NCBI RefSeq assembly: GCF_030651995.1
Contig: NZ_JAUSBN010000013.1
Span: 28,909-92,908, forward strand
Length of the DNA: 64,000 nucleotides
Direction: 5' to 3'
Origin: Reyranella sp.
Lineage (GTDB): Bacteria; Pseudomonadota; Alphaproteobacteria; Reyranellales; Reyranellaceae
This document shows positions 39,868 to 48,354 of this stretch, piece after piece. The position numbers and the translations under genes are program-made. The notes below the pieces were generated by a model. The model was not told the DNA's origin and searched no databases. It saw only the letters and a program-made list of their open reading frames with translations. Within the stretch, counting starts at the first letter, position 1. Every line of letters starts with the position of its first letter.

Positions 39868-42394
39868 GACTGGCCTTCCCGTCGACCTGACCAATTGCGA
39901 CCGCGAGCCCATTCACCTCCTTGGGGCCGTCCAGCCGTTCGGCTTCCTGATCGCCCTCGACAGCACGCAGTGGACGGTCACCCGCGCCTCGCGCAACGTC
40001 GCGGAGTGGCTGGCCGCCGGTCCGGCAGGGCTGATCGGCCGGTCGATCGACGACGTCTTCACCCCCGAGTCGATCCATCTTATCCGCGGCCAGCTGCAGA
40101 CCGCGCTCTTCACCAGCACCGTGGCGCGCGCCTTCTCCGTGGCGCTGCTGACCGACGGTCCGCGCTTCGACCTCGCGGTCCATGTGAACGAGGACACGAT
40201 CGTCATCGAGTGCGAGCCCTGCAGCGACGAGCAGGGGGTCAATTCGAGTGCGCTGGTGCGCGCCATGATCGCCCGGCTGCAGCAGACGGCCGACCTCAGG
40301 ACCTTCTATCGGGTGGCGGCCCGCGAGATGCGCCGCCTCACCGGCTTCGATCGCGTGATGATCTATCGCTTTGACCATGACGGCTCGGGCGAGGTGATCG
40401 CCGAATCGGTGCGCGGCGGCCTCGACAGCTATCTCGGCCTGCATTATCCGGCCTCGGATATTCCGCGGCAGGCGCGCATCCTCTACGAGCGCAACTGGCT
40501 GCGCATCGTTCCCGACGTCTCGGCCATTCCCGTCGCGATCGAGCCGGCCATCCTCGCCGGGCAGCCACTCGACCTGTCGATGAGCATCCTGCGCAGCGTG
40601 TCGCCGATCCACATCGAGTATCTTAGGAACATGGGCATCGGCGCCTCGATGTCGGTGTCGATCCTGCGCGACGGCAAATTGTGGGGCCTGTTCGCCTGCC
40701 ATCATTGCGTGCCCCACACCGTCCCGTTCGAAAGGCGCACCGCGGCCGAACTGTTCGGCCAGATGTTCTCGCTGCTGATGGAGAGCCGCGAACGCGACGA
40801 GGAATCGGCCTACGAGGCGCGCGCCCGGACGCTGCACAACCGGCTCGTCACCGTGATGGCGGAGGAGGCCACCCGCTTCGACAGCATCGTCTCGCATCTC
40901 GACGAGATTGCCGACCTTCTCTCGTGCGACGGCATCGGCGTGTGGACCGGCGGCAACGCCAACCTGCAGGGCATGGCGCCGACGCAGGCTCAGTTCGCCG
41001 GCCTGATCGACCATCTGGCGCGCCACGACCTGGGCGAAGTCCTGGCTGTCCACGAGATTGCGGCCGAGTACCCGCCGGGTCGCGCCTTCGCCGACCGGGC
41101 GGCCGGCATGCTGGTCGTGCCGCTGTCGCGTCCGGCGCGCGACTTTCTCGTCTTTTTCCGCAAGGAAGTGTCGCGCACGGTGAACTGGGCAGGCGATCCC
41201 AGCAAGCCGGTCGTGGTCGGCTCGCTCGGCGCGCGCCTGACACCGCGCAAGAGCTTCGAACTGTGGCGCGAGACGGTGAGCGGACAGTCGGTACCTTGGC
41301 AGCCGGTCGACTTGCGCATCGCCGAGAGCCTGCGGGTCAGCCTGCTCGAGGTCATCCTGCGTCTCTCCGACATCACCGAGTTCGAGCGCAAGCGGTCGCA
41401 GGAGCGGCAGGAGCTGCTGATCGCCGAGCTCAACCACCGGGTCCGCAACATCCTGGGCCTGATCCGCGGCGTCATCTCGCAGAGCCGCGACCCGTCGCTC
41501 ACGGTCGATGCCTTCGCCGACGTGGTCGGCGGTCGCATCCAGGCGCTGGCACGTGCCCATGACCAGATCACCGCCGACAATTGGGGCCCGGCCTCGTTCC
41601 GGGGCCTCGTCGTTGCCGAAGCCGGCGCGTATCTCGGCAGCAAGGCCACGCGCGTGCGTCTGTCCGGCCCCGAGATGCTGCTGGAGCCGCAGGGATTCAC
41701 CACCCTGGCGCTGGTCGTGCATGAGCTGATGACGAACTCCGCCAAGTACGGTGCGCTGAGCGACAGCCGCGGCGGCATCGACATCGAGACCCGGCTCGAT
41801 GCACAGCGCAACCTGCACATCACCTGGACCGAGCATGGCGGGCCGCCGGTGGAGCAACCGACGCGGCGCGGCTTCGGCACGACGGTCATCGAGCGCTCCA
41901 TTCCCTACGACCTGAAGGGCGAGGCCGCCGTCGACTACGATGTGGCGGGCGTGTGCGCCAGGTTCGTGATACCCGAGAGCTACGTTCGACCGGCGCCGGG
42001 CGCGCTGGCCGAACCCGCCGCGGAGGCGATCCCGGGCGTGAGCGCCGCCGACCTGCCCAAGGACGTGCTGATCGTCGAGGACAATATGATCATCGCGCTC
42101 GACGCCGAGAGTTCGATCGTTCACGCCGGCATCGAGACGGTGCGCGTCGCCTCGAGCGTGGCGCACGCGATGAAGGCGATTGCCACCCGTCCGCCCGACT
42201 TCGCCCTGCTCGACATCAATCTCGGCCGCGAGACGAGCTTCGTCGTCGCCGAGCATCTCGCGTCGCTCGGTATTCCCTTCGTGTTCACCACCGGCTACGG
42301 CGAGGACATCGCCTTCCCGCCCAAGCTTCTGGGCGTGCCGCGCATCCGCAAGCCCTATACCGGCGACGCGCTGCTGACGGCGATGCGGCGCTAA
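39860..42394 (+). CDS. bphP: Bacteriophytochrome histidine kinase with fused receiver domain
   Basis: An 844-aa red/far-red photoreceptor. Biliverdin would attach at Cys13 (DLTNCDREPIH). PAS (about 20-120), GAF (140-310, with HYPASDIPRQAR giving Asp200, and SVSPIHIEYLRNMG giving His251) and PHY (330-500, with tongue motif PRKSF at 462-466) make the photosensory core. An HWE/HisKA_2-type kinase follows (AELNHRVRN, His526; VVHELMTNSAKYGAL), then a C-terminal receiver (about 736-844) with acidic pair Glu741/Asp742, phospho-acceptor Asp785 and Lys831. The receiver fused in the same chain suggests internal phosphotransfer. No separate output regulator is adjacent. It converges tail to tail with the MFS gene with a 4-bp overlap. 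Confidence 0.92.
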   Translation: MAETGLPVDLTNCDREPIHLLGAVQPFGFLIALDSTQWTVTRASRNVAEWLAAGPAGLIGRSIDDVFTPESIHLIRGQLQTALFTSTVARAFSVALLTDGPRFDLAVHVNEDTIVIECEPCSDEQGVNSSALVRAMIARLQQTADLRTFYRVAAREMRRLTGFDRVMIYRFDHDGSGEVIAESVRGGLDSYLGLHYPASDIPRQARILYERNWLRIVPDVSAIPVAIEPAILAGQPLDLSMSILRSVSPIHIEYLRNMGIGASMSVSILRDGKLWGLFACHHCVPHTVPFERRTAAELFGQMFSLLMESRERDEESAYEARARTLHNRLVTVMAEEATRFDSIVSHLDEIADLLSCDGIGVWTGGNANLQGMAPTQAQFAGLIDHLARHDLGEVLAVHEIAAEYPPGRAFADRAAGMLVVPLSRPARDFLVFFRKEVSRTVNWAGDPSKPVVVGSLGARLTPRKSFELWRETVSGQSVPWQPVDLRIAESLRVSLLEVILRLSDITEFERKRSQERQELLIAELNHRVRNILGLIRGVISQSRDPSLTVDAFADVVGGRIQALARAHDQITADNWGPASFRGLVVAEAGAYLGSKATRVRLSGPEMLLEPQGFTTLALVVHELMTNSAKYGALSDSRGGIDIETRLDAQRNLHITWTEHGGPPVEQPTRRGFGTTVIERSIPYDLKGEAAVDYDVAGVCARFVIPESYVRPAPGALAEPAAEAIPGVSAADLPKDVLIVEDNMIIALDAESSIVHAGIETVRVASSVAHAMKAIATRPPDFALLDINLGRETSFVVAEHLASLGIPFVFTTGYGEDIAFPPKLLGVPRIRKPYTGDALLTAMRR

Positions 42395-43608
42395 CCTGTC
42401 GCGAAGACGTTGCGGCGGTTCTGGCGGAACAGCAGCCACCAGGCCACCGCGCCGTTAAGCAGGTTCCAGGCGATGCCGTTGATGAAGGCGGCCCGGTAGG
42501 AGCCGGTCATGTCGAACAGCACGCCGCCCATCCACCCGCCCAGCGCCATGCCGATCAGGGTCGAGGAGATGGCGAGTCCGACCCGGAAGCCGGCTTCCTT
42601 GGGCGGAAAATACTCGCGCACGATGATGGCATAGGAAGGCACGATGCCGCCCTGGAAGAGGCCGAACATCGCCGAGGCGAGATACAGCGAGGTCACGGAG
42701 TCGTCGATGAGATAGAAGACCAGCGCCACGCATTGCAAGGTCGAGCCCAGCAGCAGCGTCTTCACGCCGCCCACCCGGTCGGCGATCCAGCCTGAGGCGA
42801 TGCGGCTCACGATGCCGAAGCCCAACATCAGCGACAGCATCTCCGCGCCGCGCGCCACGCCATAGCCCAGGTCGGCGCAGTAGGCGACGATATGGACCTG
42901 CGGCATCGACATGGCGACACAGCAGCCGATGCCGGCCACGACAAGCACGGCCTGCAGCGCGTTGGGCGAGAGGCCGAGCGAGCGCGCCGAATGGGCGGCG
43001 GCGCCGGCCGTTCCCGCGGCGCCCGTCATCTGCTCCTGCGGCGGCTTGCGGCGCAAGGTCAGCGCCAGCGGGATCATCGCCACGAAACACAGCGCGCCGG
43101 CGGCCCAATAGGTGACCCGCCAGCCGTGATCGTGGATCAGCATCTGGATGATCGTCGGCCAGATCGCACCGGCGAGATAGTTGCCGGAGGCGGCGATGGC
43201 CACCGCGATGCCGCGCCGCCGGTCGAACCAGTGCGAGATGTCGGCGACCAGGGGGGCGAAGGTCGCGGCCGAGCTGAAGCCGATCAGCACCTGAACCGCG
43301 GCGAACAGGGGCAGCGCCGTCGCCAGCGGCGCCAGCGCGAAGCCCAGCGCCAGGCCGGTCGCGCTCAGCACCGCGGTGAGGACGATGCCGCGCTTGTCGA
43401 CCAGTTTGCCCCAGGTGACGCCGCCGGCGAAGAAGCCCAGCGTGTTCATCGTGTAGGCGAAGGAGATGTCGGCGCGGGTGATGCCGAGATCCTGCTGGAT
43501 CGACGGCAGCGCCACGACGAGGCACCACATGCCGATACCGCCGACCGTGCTCAGCGTCACGCTGGCGGCCAGGCGCCACCAGGCATAGCTCGACTCGACT
43601 CCGGACAT
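42391..43608 (-). CDS. MFS transporter, oxalate/formate-antiporter-like
   Basis: A 405-aa protein with 12 hydrophobic helices. GKLVDKRGIVLTAVLSATGL after helix 2 and WIADRVGGVKTLLLGS in the second half are the paired MFS loop motifs. GLFQGGIVPSYAIIVREYFP is typical of the OFA/monocarboxylate branch. It would import or export a small organic acid. Only 2 bp separate it from the SMP-30 gene upstream, so they form an operon, probably for uptake and lactone hydrolysis of a sugar acid. The substrate is not determined. Confidence 0.85.
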   Translation of the reverse strand: MSGVESSYAWWRLAASVTLSTVGGIGMWCLVVALPSIQQDLGITRADISFAYTMNTLGFFAGGVTWGKLVDKRGIVLTAVLSATGLALGFALAPLATALPLFAAVQVLIGFSSAATFAPLVADISHWFDRRRGIAVAIAASGNYLAGAIWPTIIQMLIHDHGWRVTYWAAGALCFVAMIPLALTLRRKPPQEQMTGAAGTAGAAAHSARSLGLSPNALQAVLVVAGIGCCVAMSMPQVHIVAYCADLGYGVARGAEMLSLMLGFGIVSRIASGWIADRVGGVKTLLLGSTLQCVALVFYLIDDSVTSLYLASAMFGLFQGGIVPSYAIIVREYFPPKEAGFRVGLAISSTLIGMALGGWMGGVLFDMTGSYRAAFINGIAWNLLNGAVAWWLLFRQNRRNVFATG

Positions 43609-43610
43609 GA

Positions 43611-44573
43611 TCAGCCGCCGATCGCGCCTTGGGTGTTGACGTAGAGCGCGTAGAGCGAGTGACTCGCCGCCATGAACAGGCGGTTGCGGTAGCGGCCGCC
43701 GAAGCAGACGTTGGCGCAGCGCTCCGGCAGGTCGATGTGGCCGATCGGCTTGCCCGCCGGATTGAAGACGCGGACGCCGTCGAGCTCGGCCGAGCCCATG
43801 CCCCAGCCGCACCACAGGTTGCCGTCGACATCGACGCGGAAGCCGTCGGGCGAGCCGCCCGGCCCGGCATCGATCAGCACCGAGCCCTTGCCCAGCGCCG
43901 TGCCGTCGGTCGACACGTCGTAGGACAGGATGGTGCGGTGCGGCTCGGCGCGCGACGCCACGACGTAGAGCTTCTTCTCATCGGGCGAGAAGGCCAGCCC
44001 ATTGGGGCCGGGAATGTCGTCGGCCATCACGGCGAGCTTGCCGGTCGTCGGATCGAGTCGATAGACGGCGGGCCTGTTCTCGCTCTCTTCCTTGTGGCCC
44101 TCGTAGAAGCCCAGGATGCCGAACGTGGGATCGGTGAACCAGATCGAGCCATCCGACTTCACCACCACGTCGTTGGGCGAGTTGAGCGGCTTGCCGTCGT
44201 GGGAATCGGCCAGCACCGTGATGGCGCCGTCATACTCGAAGCGGACCACACGGCGGGCATCGTGCTCGCAGGCGATCAGGCGGCCGCGGCGGTCGCGCGT
44301 ATGGCCGTTGGCGTTGTTGGAGGGCTTGCGGAAGATCGAGACGTTGCCCGTCTCCTCATCCCAGCGCAGCACGCGGTTGTTGGGAATGTCGCTCCACAGC
44401 AGATAGCGGCCGTCGCCGAACCAGACGGGGCCCTCCGACCAGCGACAGCCCGTGTAGAGCCGCTCGACCGAGGCCAGCACCAGCCGGTACTGGTTGAACG
44501 ACGGGTCGAGCACGCGCACGGCCGGGTCCGGGTAACGCTCGCTGGGCTGCCACATCTTGGTTTCCTCGTTCAT
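43611..44573 (-). CDS. SMP-30/gluconolactonase family protein
   Basis: A 320-aa beta-propeller hydrolase. Metal and catalytic positions are seen in RWSEGPVWFGDGRYLLWSDI (Glu), LNSPNDVVVKSDGSIWFTDP (Asn-Asp), GPNGLAFSPDEKKLYV (Asn) and GSPDGFRVDVDGNLWCGWG (Asp). These fit the SMP-30/gluconolactonase family, which opens sugar lactones. It starts at ATG 44573, divergent from the IlvD/Edd dehydratase across 211 bp. The three genes suggest a non-phosphorylated sugar-acid pathway: lactonase, dehydratase, transporter. Confidence 0.88.
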   Translation of the reverse strand: MNEETKMWQPSERYPDPAVRVLDPSFNQYRLVLASVERLYTGCRWSEGPVWFGDGRYLLWSDIPNNRVLRWDEETGNVSIFRKPSNNANGHTRDRRGRLIACEHDARRVVRFEYDGAITVLADSHDGKPLNSPNDVVVKSDGSIWFTDPTFGILGFYEGHKEESENRPAVYRLDPTTGKLAVMADDIPGPNGLAFSPDEKKLYVVASRAEPHRTILSYDVSTDGTALGKGSVLIDAGPGGSPDGFRVDVDGNLWCGWGMGSAELDGVRVFNPAGKPIGHIDLPERCANVCFGGRYRNRLFMAASHSLYALYVNTQGAIGG

Positions 44574-44743
44574 TGCGCATGCCGAAGCCGGGCGCCGTGT
44601 TTCGCGCGAGCATGCCTGCCCGGCGGTCGGGAGCCAAGGCCGAACGCGGCGAACCCCGGTTCCGGGGAGCGGCTCGAAGCCCGTGCTGCCGTCGAAGAAT
44701 TCGCGGGAATGGCCTGCCGGGCCTGTGATATACCGCCAAACCC

Positions 44744-44762
44744 GTCCGCCGCGCAGGCGGAC
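44744..44762. promoter_or_regulatory. Inverted repeat before the dehydratase gene
   Basis: Perfect 7-bp arms GTCCGCC and GGCGGAC with a 5-nt spacer, 22 bp before the dehydratase start in the divergent region. It may be an operator or a leader hairpin. Confidence 0.4.
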
Positions 44763-44784
44763 CAACGTCTGCAAGTCCCATGGG

Positions 44785-46659
44785 ATGGTTGTGATGAAGC
44801 CGAGCTTTGTGACCATTGACCGACATCCTGGCCGCTCCACCCAGACGATCGGGGTGGCCCGCGCGCTCGGAACCGACCCGAATCTCATCCACGAGCCGTC
44901 GGTCGGCGTCGTCGGCACCAAGGGCGACAGCCAGTGCTATCTCGGCGTCATGTCGAAGGTCGAGGCGATCCACGCCCAGCTCAAGGCCCGCATCGGCACC
45001 GGCGCGAACCAGCTCAAGATGCGCCTCGTCCAGCCCGAGTACACGATCGCCACGTCGGATGGCATTCGCAACGGCACGCGCGAGATGCGCTACTCGCTGA
45101 TCGGCCGCGAGGTCACGCAGGATGCGCTGTGCGAGCATCTGAGCGCCACCGGTCTCGCCGGCACGATCGCGGTCGTGGCCTGCGACAAGCCGCCGGTCGG
45201 CACGCTCTCGGCCCTGCTCGAGCACGACCTGCCCTCGATCATCATGTCGGACGGCCCGATCCATCCAGGCAAGGATCCGAACACCGGCGAGGCGCTGGAC
45301 ATCGTGAGCGCCTACCAGGTCGCCGGTCATCCCGATCCCGAATACCGGCATCACATCGCCTGCCATGCCTGCCCGGGCTACGGCAGCTGCGGTGGCATGT
45401 TCACCTACAACACCATGCAGACCTTCATCGGCGTGGTCGGCATGCAGCCGCTGCACATGGTGGCGCCGCCGTCCGACGATCCGCGCCGCACCGGCGAATT
45501 CGCCGCCGAGCTGGTCGACCTGCTGGCCAATCTGATCGCGAAGGACCTGAGGCCGCGCGACATCGTCGTGCGCGATTCGATCCGCAACGCGGTGATCGTG
45601 TCGATGGCCATCGGCGGCTCGACCAACGTCGTGCTGCACGCCCCGGAAATCGCCCGCGCCGCCGGCTTCGGCGACTTCTGGAAGGACGTCATGACGCCGG
45701 AGGAGTTCAACTACCTCTCGCAGCATGTCGTGCCGGTGCTCACCGACGCGCGGCCCTACGGCAAGTATTCGATGGTCGACATCGACGAAGTTGGCGGCGT
45801 GCAGGTGATCGTGCGCGAGCTGCTCGAGGCCGGCCTGCTGAACGGCAACGTCCTGACCTGCACCGGCGAAACGCTGGCGCAGCAGGTCGCGCGGTTGGGG
45901 GCGAAGAAGGCCGACGGGCGCGTCATCTATCCGGTCGAGAAGCCCTACAAGCCGACCGGCGGCCTGCGCATGCTGGGCGGCAACCTGTCGCCGGACTTCT
46001 CCGCGATCCTGAAGCTCGCGGGCGTCGAGGGCGGCCTGGAGGACAACCTGTTTCGCGGCCGCGCGCGCGTCTTCGAGGGCGAGCAGGGCCTGCTCAAGGC
46101 GCTCGACGAGACGCCGGAGACCTTCCAGAACCACGACATGATCATCGTGCGCTACGAGGGACCGAGCGGCGCGCCCGGCATGCCGGAGATGCTTGATCCG
46201 ACCTCGCGTATCACGACGCTCTGCCGCGAACGCAACATCGTCGTGGCGCTGATGACCGATGCCCGCTTCTCGGGCGGTTCGGTCGGCCTCGTGATTGGCC
46301 ATGTCGGCCCTGAAGCGGCGCTCGGTGGCCCGATCGCGCTGGTCGAGGATGGCGACGAGATCGTGGCCGACCTCAACGTCAACGAACTGAACTGCACCGC
46401 GTTGAAGGATCCTGCCGTTTTCGCCAAGCGCAAGGCGGCGTGGGAGAAGGTGGTCGCCGACAATGGCGGCATCCATCCCAATTGCGGCATCGCCGACACG
46501 CGCCTGCTTCATCGCGCCCGCACGAGCGCGGTGCCGGCGACGCGCGGCGGCGGCCTGCATCCCAACCGCGAGGTCTGGGTGCGTGCGCCGCGCAAGGCCG
46601 ACCGCCAGGACTTCAAGCTGCGCAACAAGCACCGGCCGGCGTTCGACAAGAGCTTCTGA
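44785..46659 (+). CDS. IlvD/Edd-family dehydratase
   Basis: A 624-aa iron-sulfur dehydratase of the dihydroxy-acid/sugar-acid group. Three cysteines stand at the cluster positions: Cys51 (GDSQCYLG), Cys133 (ACDKPPVG) and Cys202 (GSCGGMFTYNTM). The flanking residues differ from ordinary IlvD, which has CDK-T and C-x-GMGTANTM, so this is a divergent branch and not housekeeping DHAD. SDGIRNGTREMRYSLIGRE and TDARFSGGSVGLVIGHVGPE are other family blocks. ATG 44785 is preferred, with ATG 44794 possible. The divergent SMP-30/MFS operon suggests a sugar-acid substrate. Confidence 0.82.
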   Translation: MVVMKPSFVTIDRHPGRSTQTIGVARALGTDPNLIHEPSVGVVGTKGDSQCYLGVMSKVEAIHAQLKARIGTGANQLKMRLVQPEYTIATSDGIRNGTREMRYSLIGREVTQDALCEHLSATGLAGTIAVVACDKPPVGTLSALLEHDLPSIIMSDGPIHPGKDPNTGEALDIVSAYQVAGHPDPEYRHHIACHACPGYGSCGGMFTYNTMQTFIGVVGMQPLHMVAPPSDDPRRTGEFAAELVDLLANLIAKDLRPRDIVVRDSIRNAVIVSMAIGGSTNVVLHAPEIARAAGFGDFWKDVMTPEEFNYLSQHVVPVLTDARPYGKYSMVDIDEVGGVQVIVRELLEAGLLNGNVLTCTGETLAQQVARLGAKKADGRVIYPVEKPYKPTGGLRMLGGNLSPDFSAILKLAGVEGGLEDNLFRGRARVFEGEQGLLKALDETPETFQNHDMIIVRYEGPSGAPGMPEMLDPTSRITTLCRERNIVVALMTDARFSGGSVGLVIGHVGPEAALGGPIALVEDGDEIVADLNVNELNCTALKDPAVFAKRKAAWEKVVADNGGIHPNCGIADTRLLHRARTSAVPATRGGGLHPNREVWVRAPRKADRQDFKLRNKHRPAFDKSF

Positions 46660-46680
46660 CGGGTCTTTTGTGTTGGCGCC

Positions 46681-48354
46681 CTAATCGCCCTCGACGCCGT
46701 AGGCCGCCTTGGCCGCTTCCTGGCTGACCAGGCCGAGGCGCACGTCGCGTTTGACGGCGTCGGGATCGCGCTTCGCCGGATCGCCGTAACCACCGCCGCC
46801 GGGCATCTCGACCACGAGTCGTTCGCCGGCGGGGATTGTCTGGAAGCCCTTGGCCTTCAGCTCCTGGCCCGACGCGAGCGACAGGCGGCCGTTGCCGCCG
46901 GGCTTGCCGCCGTCGCGGCCGCGTGCGGGATACTTCACGCGTTCGAAGGTGGCGAAGATGCCGAAGGGCGCGCCTTCGCGATGCTCGACCTCCATCACCT
47001 GTCCGAGGCCGCCGCGGTGCGCGCCGGGGCCACCCGAGTCCTGGCGATACTCCTTCTTCCAGATGACAACGGGCGCGATGGTCTCGGTTATCTCCACCGG
47101 CACGTTGCGCACGCCCGACGGAAAGGGAGTGGCCGAGAGCCCGTCGAGCGTCGGACGCGCGCCCGCTCCACCGGAATGAAAGGTCGTCACCATGAAGGGA
47201 CGGCTGTTGCCAATCGTTCCCGTCATGCCGTGGCCGGCACCGAGCTTCAGGTTCCACAGGTTGGACGTGCCTTCGGCGGGAACCTGCCCCGGGATGACCT
47301 GATGCAGCGCGTCGAAGCAGACATCGGGCAGCATGTGGCCGATCGTGCTGCGTGCATTCACCGCGGCAGGGTGGAGTGCGTTGACGATGGTATTCTCGGG
47401 CGCTGTGACGAGGATCGAGTCGAGCGTGCCAGCATTGTTCGGGATGGTCGGCGCCACGATGCACTTGATGCCGAAGGCGGTGTAGGCCTCGGTGTAGCAC
47501 ATGGGCGAATTGATGCCGTAGATCGACGAGCCCGAGGTGCCGGCATAGTCCACGGAGATATGGTCGGGATGTATGGTGACGGCGGCATGCAGGTCGATCG
47601 GCGCGTCGTAGCCGTCGATCCGCATATGGCCTTTCCAGGTGCCGCGCGGCAGCTGGGAGATGGCCGCGATCATGCCGGCGCGGCTCTTCTCGATGATGTG
47701 CGCGCCCAGCTCGTCGAGACTGTCGATCCCGTGCTCGGCCATCATGTCGGACAGCCGCTTCTCGCCGATGCCGTTGCAGCCGATCAACGCGTGGATGTCG
47801 CCCTCGACCTGCACCGGCTCGCGCACATTGGCGCGCACGATGCGCATCACGCTTTCGTCGATCACGCCCTCGCGCATCAACGGCAGAAGCGGCAGGAACA
47901 GACCCTCGTGGAAGACCTGGCGCCCGTCCGGCGACTGGCCCAGACCGCCAATGTCGACCACGTGCGTGGTGCAGGAAAACAGCGCCACCAGCTTGCCGTT
48001 GTGGAAGGCGGGGGAGGTGACGACGATGTCGTAGAGATGGCCGGTGCCCTTCCACGGATCGTTGGTGACGTAGGCATCGCCGGGCTTCATCGTCTCGACC
48101 GGGAACTCGCGAATGAAATGGATGACGCTGCGCGCCATCGAATTCACGTGGCCCGGCGTGCCGGTGACGGCCTGCGCCAGCATTCGGCCCTCGAGATCGA
48201 ATACGCCGGCCGAGATGTCGCCGGCCTCGCGCGCACTGGTCGAGAAGGCGGTGCGCACCAGCGCGCGCGCCTGTTCCTCGACGACGGAGAGCAGACGGTT
48301 CCACATCACCTGCAGGCGGATGTCGCCCAATGGCGACTTGGGAGAGGTGCTCAT
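46681..48354 (-). CDS. hyuB: Hydantoinase B/oxoprolinase family protein
   Basis: A 557-aa subunit of ATP-dependent hydantoinase/oxoprolinase/acetone-carboxylase-type enzymes. Family blocks include MWNRLLSVVEEQARALVRTA, FSTSAREAGDISAGVFDLEG, GHVNSMARSVIHFI and a glycine-rich C-terminal GGGGYGDPAKRDPDAVKRD. The start ATG overlaps the hyuA stop (ATGA), so both subunits are made together. Converges with the dehydratase gene 21 bp away. The imide or lactam substrate is unknown. Confidence 0.92.
   Translation of the reverse strand: MSTSPKSPLGDIRLQVMWNRLLSVVEEQARALVRTAFSTSAREAGDISAGVFDLEGRMLAQAVTGTPGHVNSMARSVIHFIREFPVETMKPGDAYVTNDPWKGTGHLYDIVVTSPAFHNGKLVALFSCTTHVVDIGGLGQSPDGRQVFHEGLFLPLLPLMREGVIDESVMRIVRANVREPVQVEGDIHALIGCNGIGEKRLSDMMAEHGIDSLDELGAHIIEKSRAGMIAAISQLPRGTWKGHMRIDGYDAPIDLHAAVTIHPDHISVDYAGTSGSSIYGINSPMCYTEAYTAFGIKCIVAPTIPNNAGTLDSILVTAPENTIVNALHPAAVNARSTIGHMLPDVCFDALHQVIPGQVPAEGTSNLWNLKLGAGHGMTGTIGNSRPFMVTTFHSGGAGARPTLDGLSATPFPSGVRNVPVEITETIAPVVIWKKEYRQDSGGPGAHRGGLGQVMEVEHREGAPFGIFATFERVKYPARGRDGGKPGGNGRLSLASGQELKAKGFQTIPAGERLVVEMPGGGGYGDPAKRDPDAVKRDVRLGLVSQEAAKAAYGVEGD

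Noticed and set aside
37832..42439. A 1535-codon open frame on the minus strand opposite bphO-bphP and tarD
   Set aside because: It is a shadow of genuine plus- and minus-strand genes. Its translation is low-complexity (Arg/His/Asp/Gly rich) without domains, as expected in high-GC DNA; the tarD, bphO and bphP frames have full catalytic motifs.
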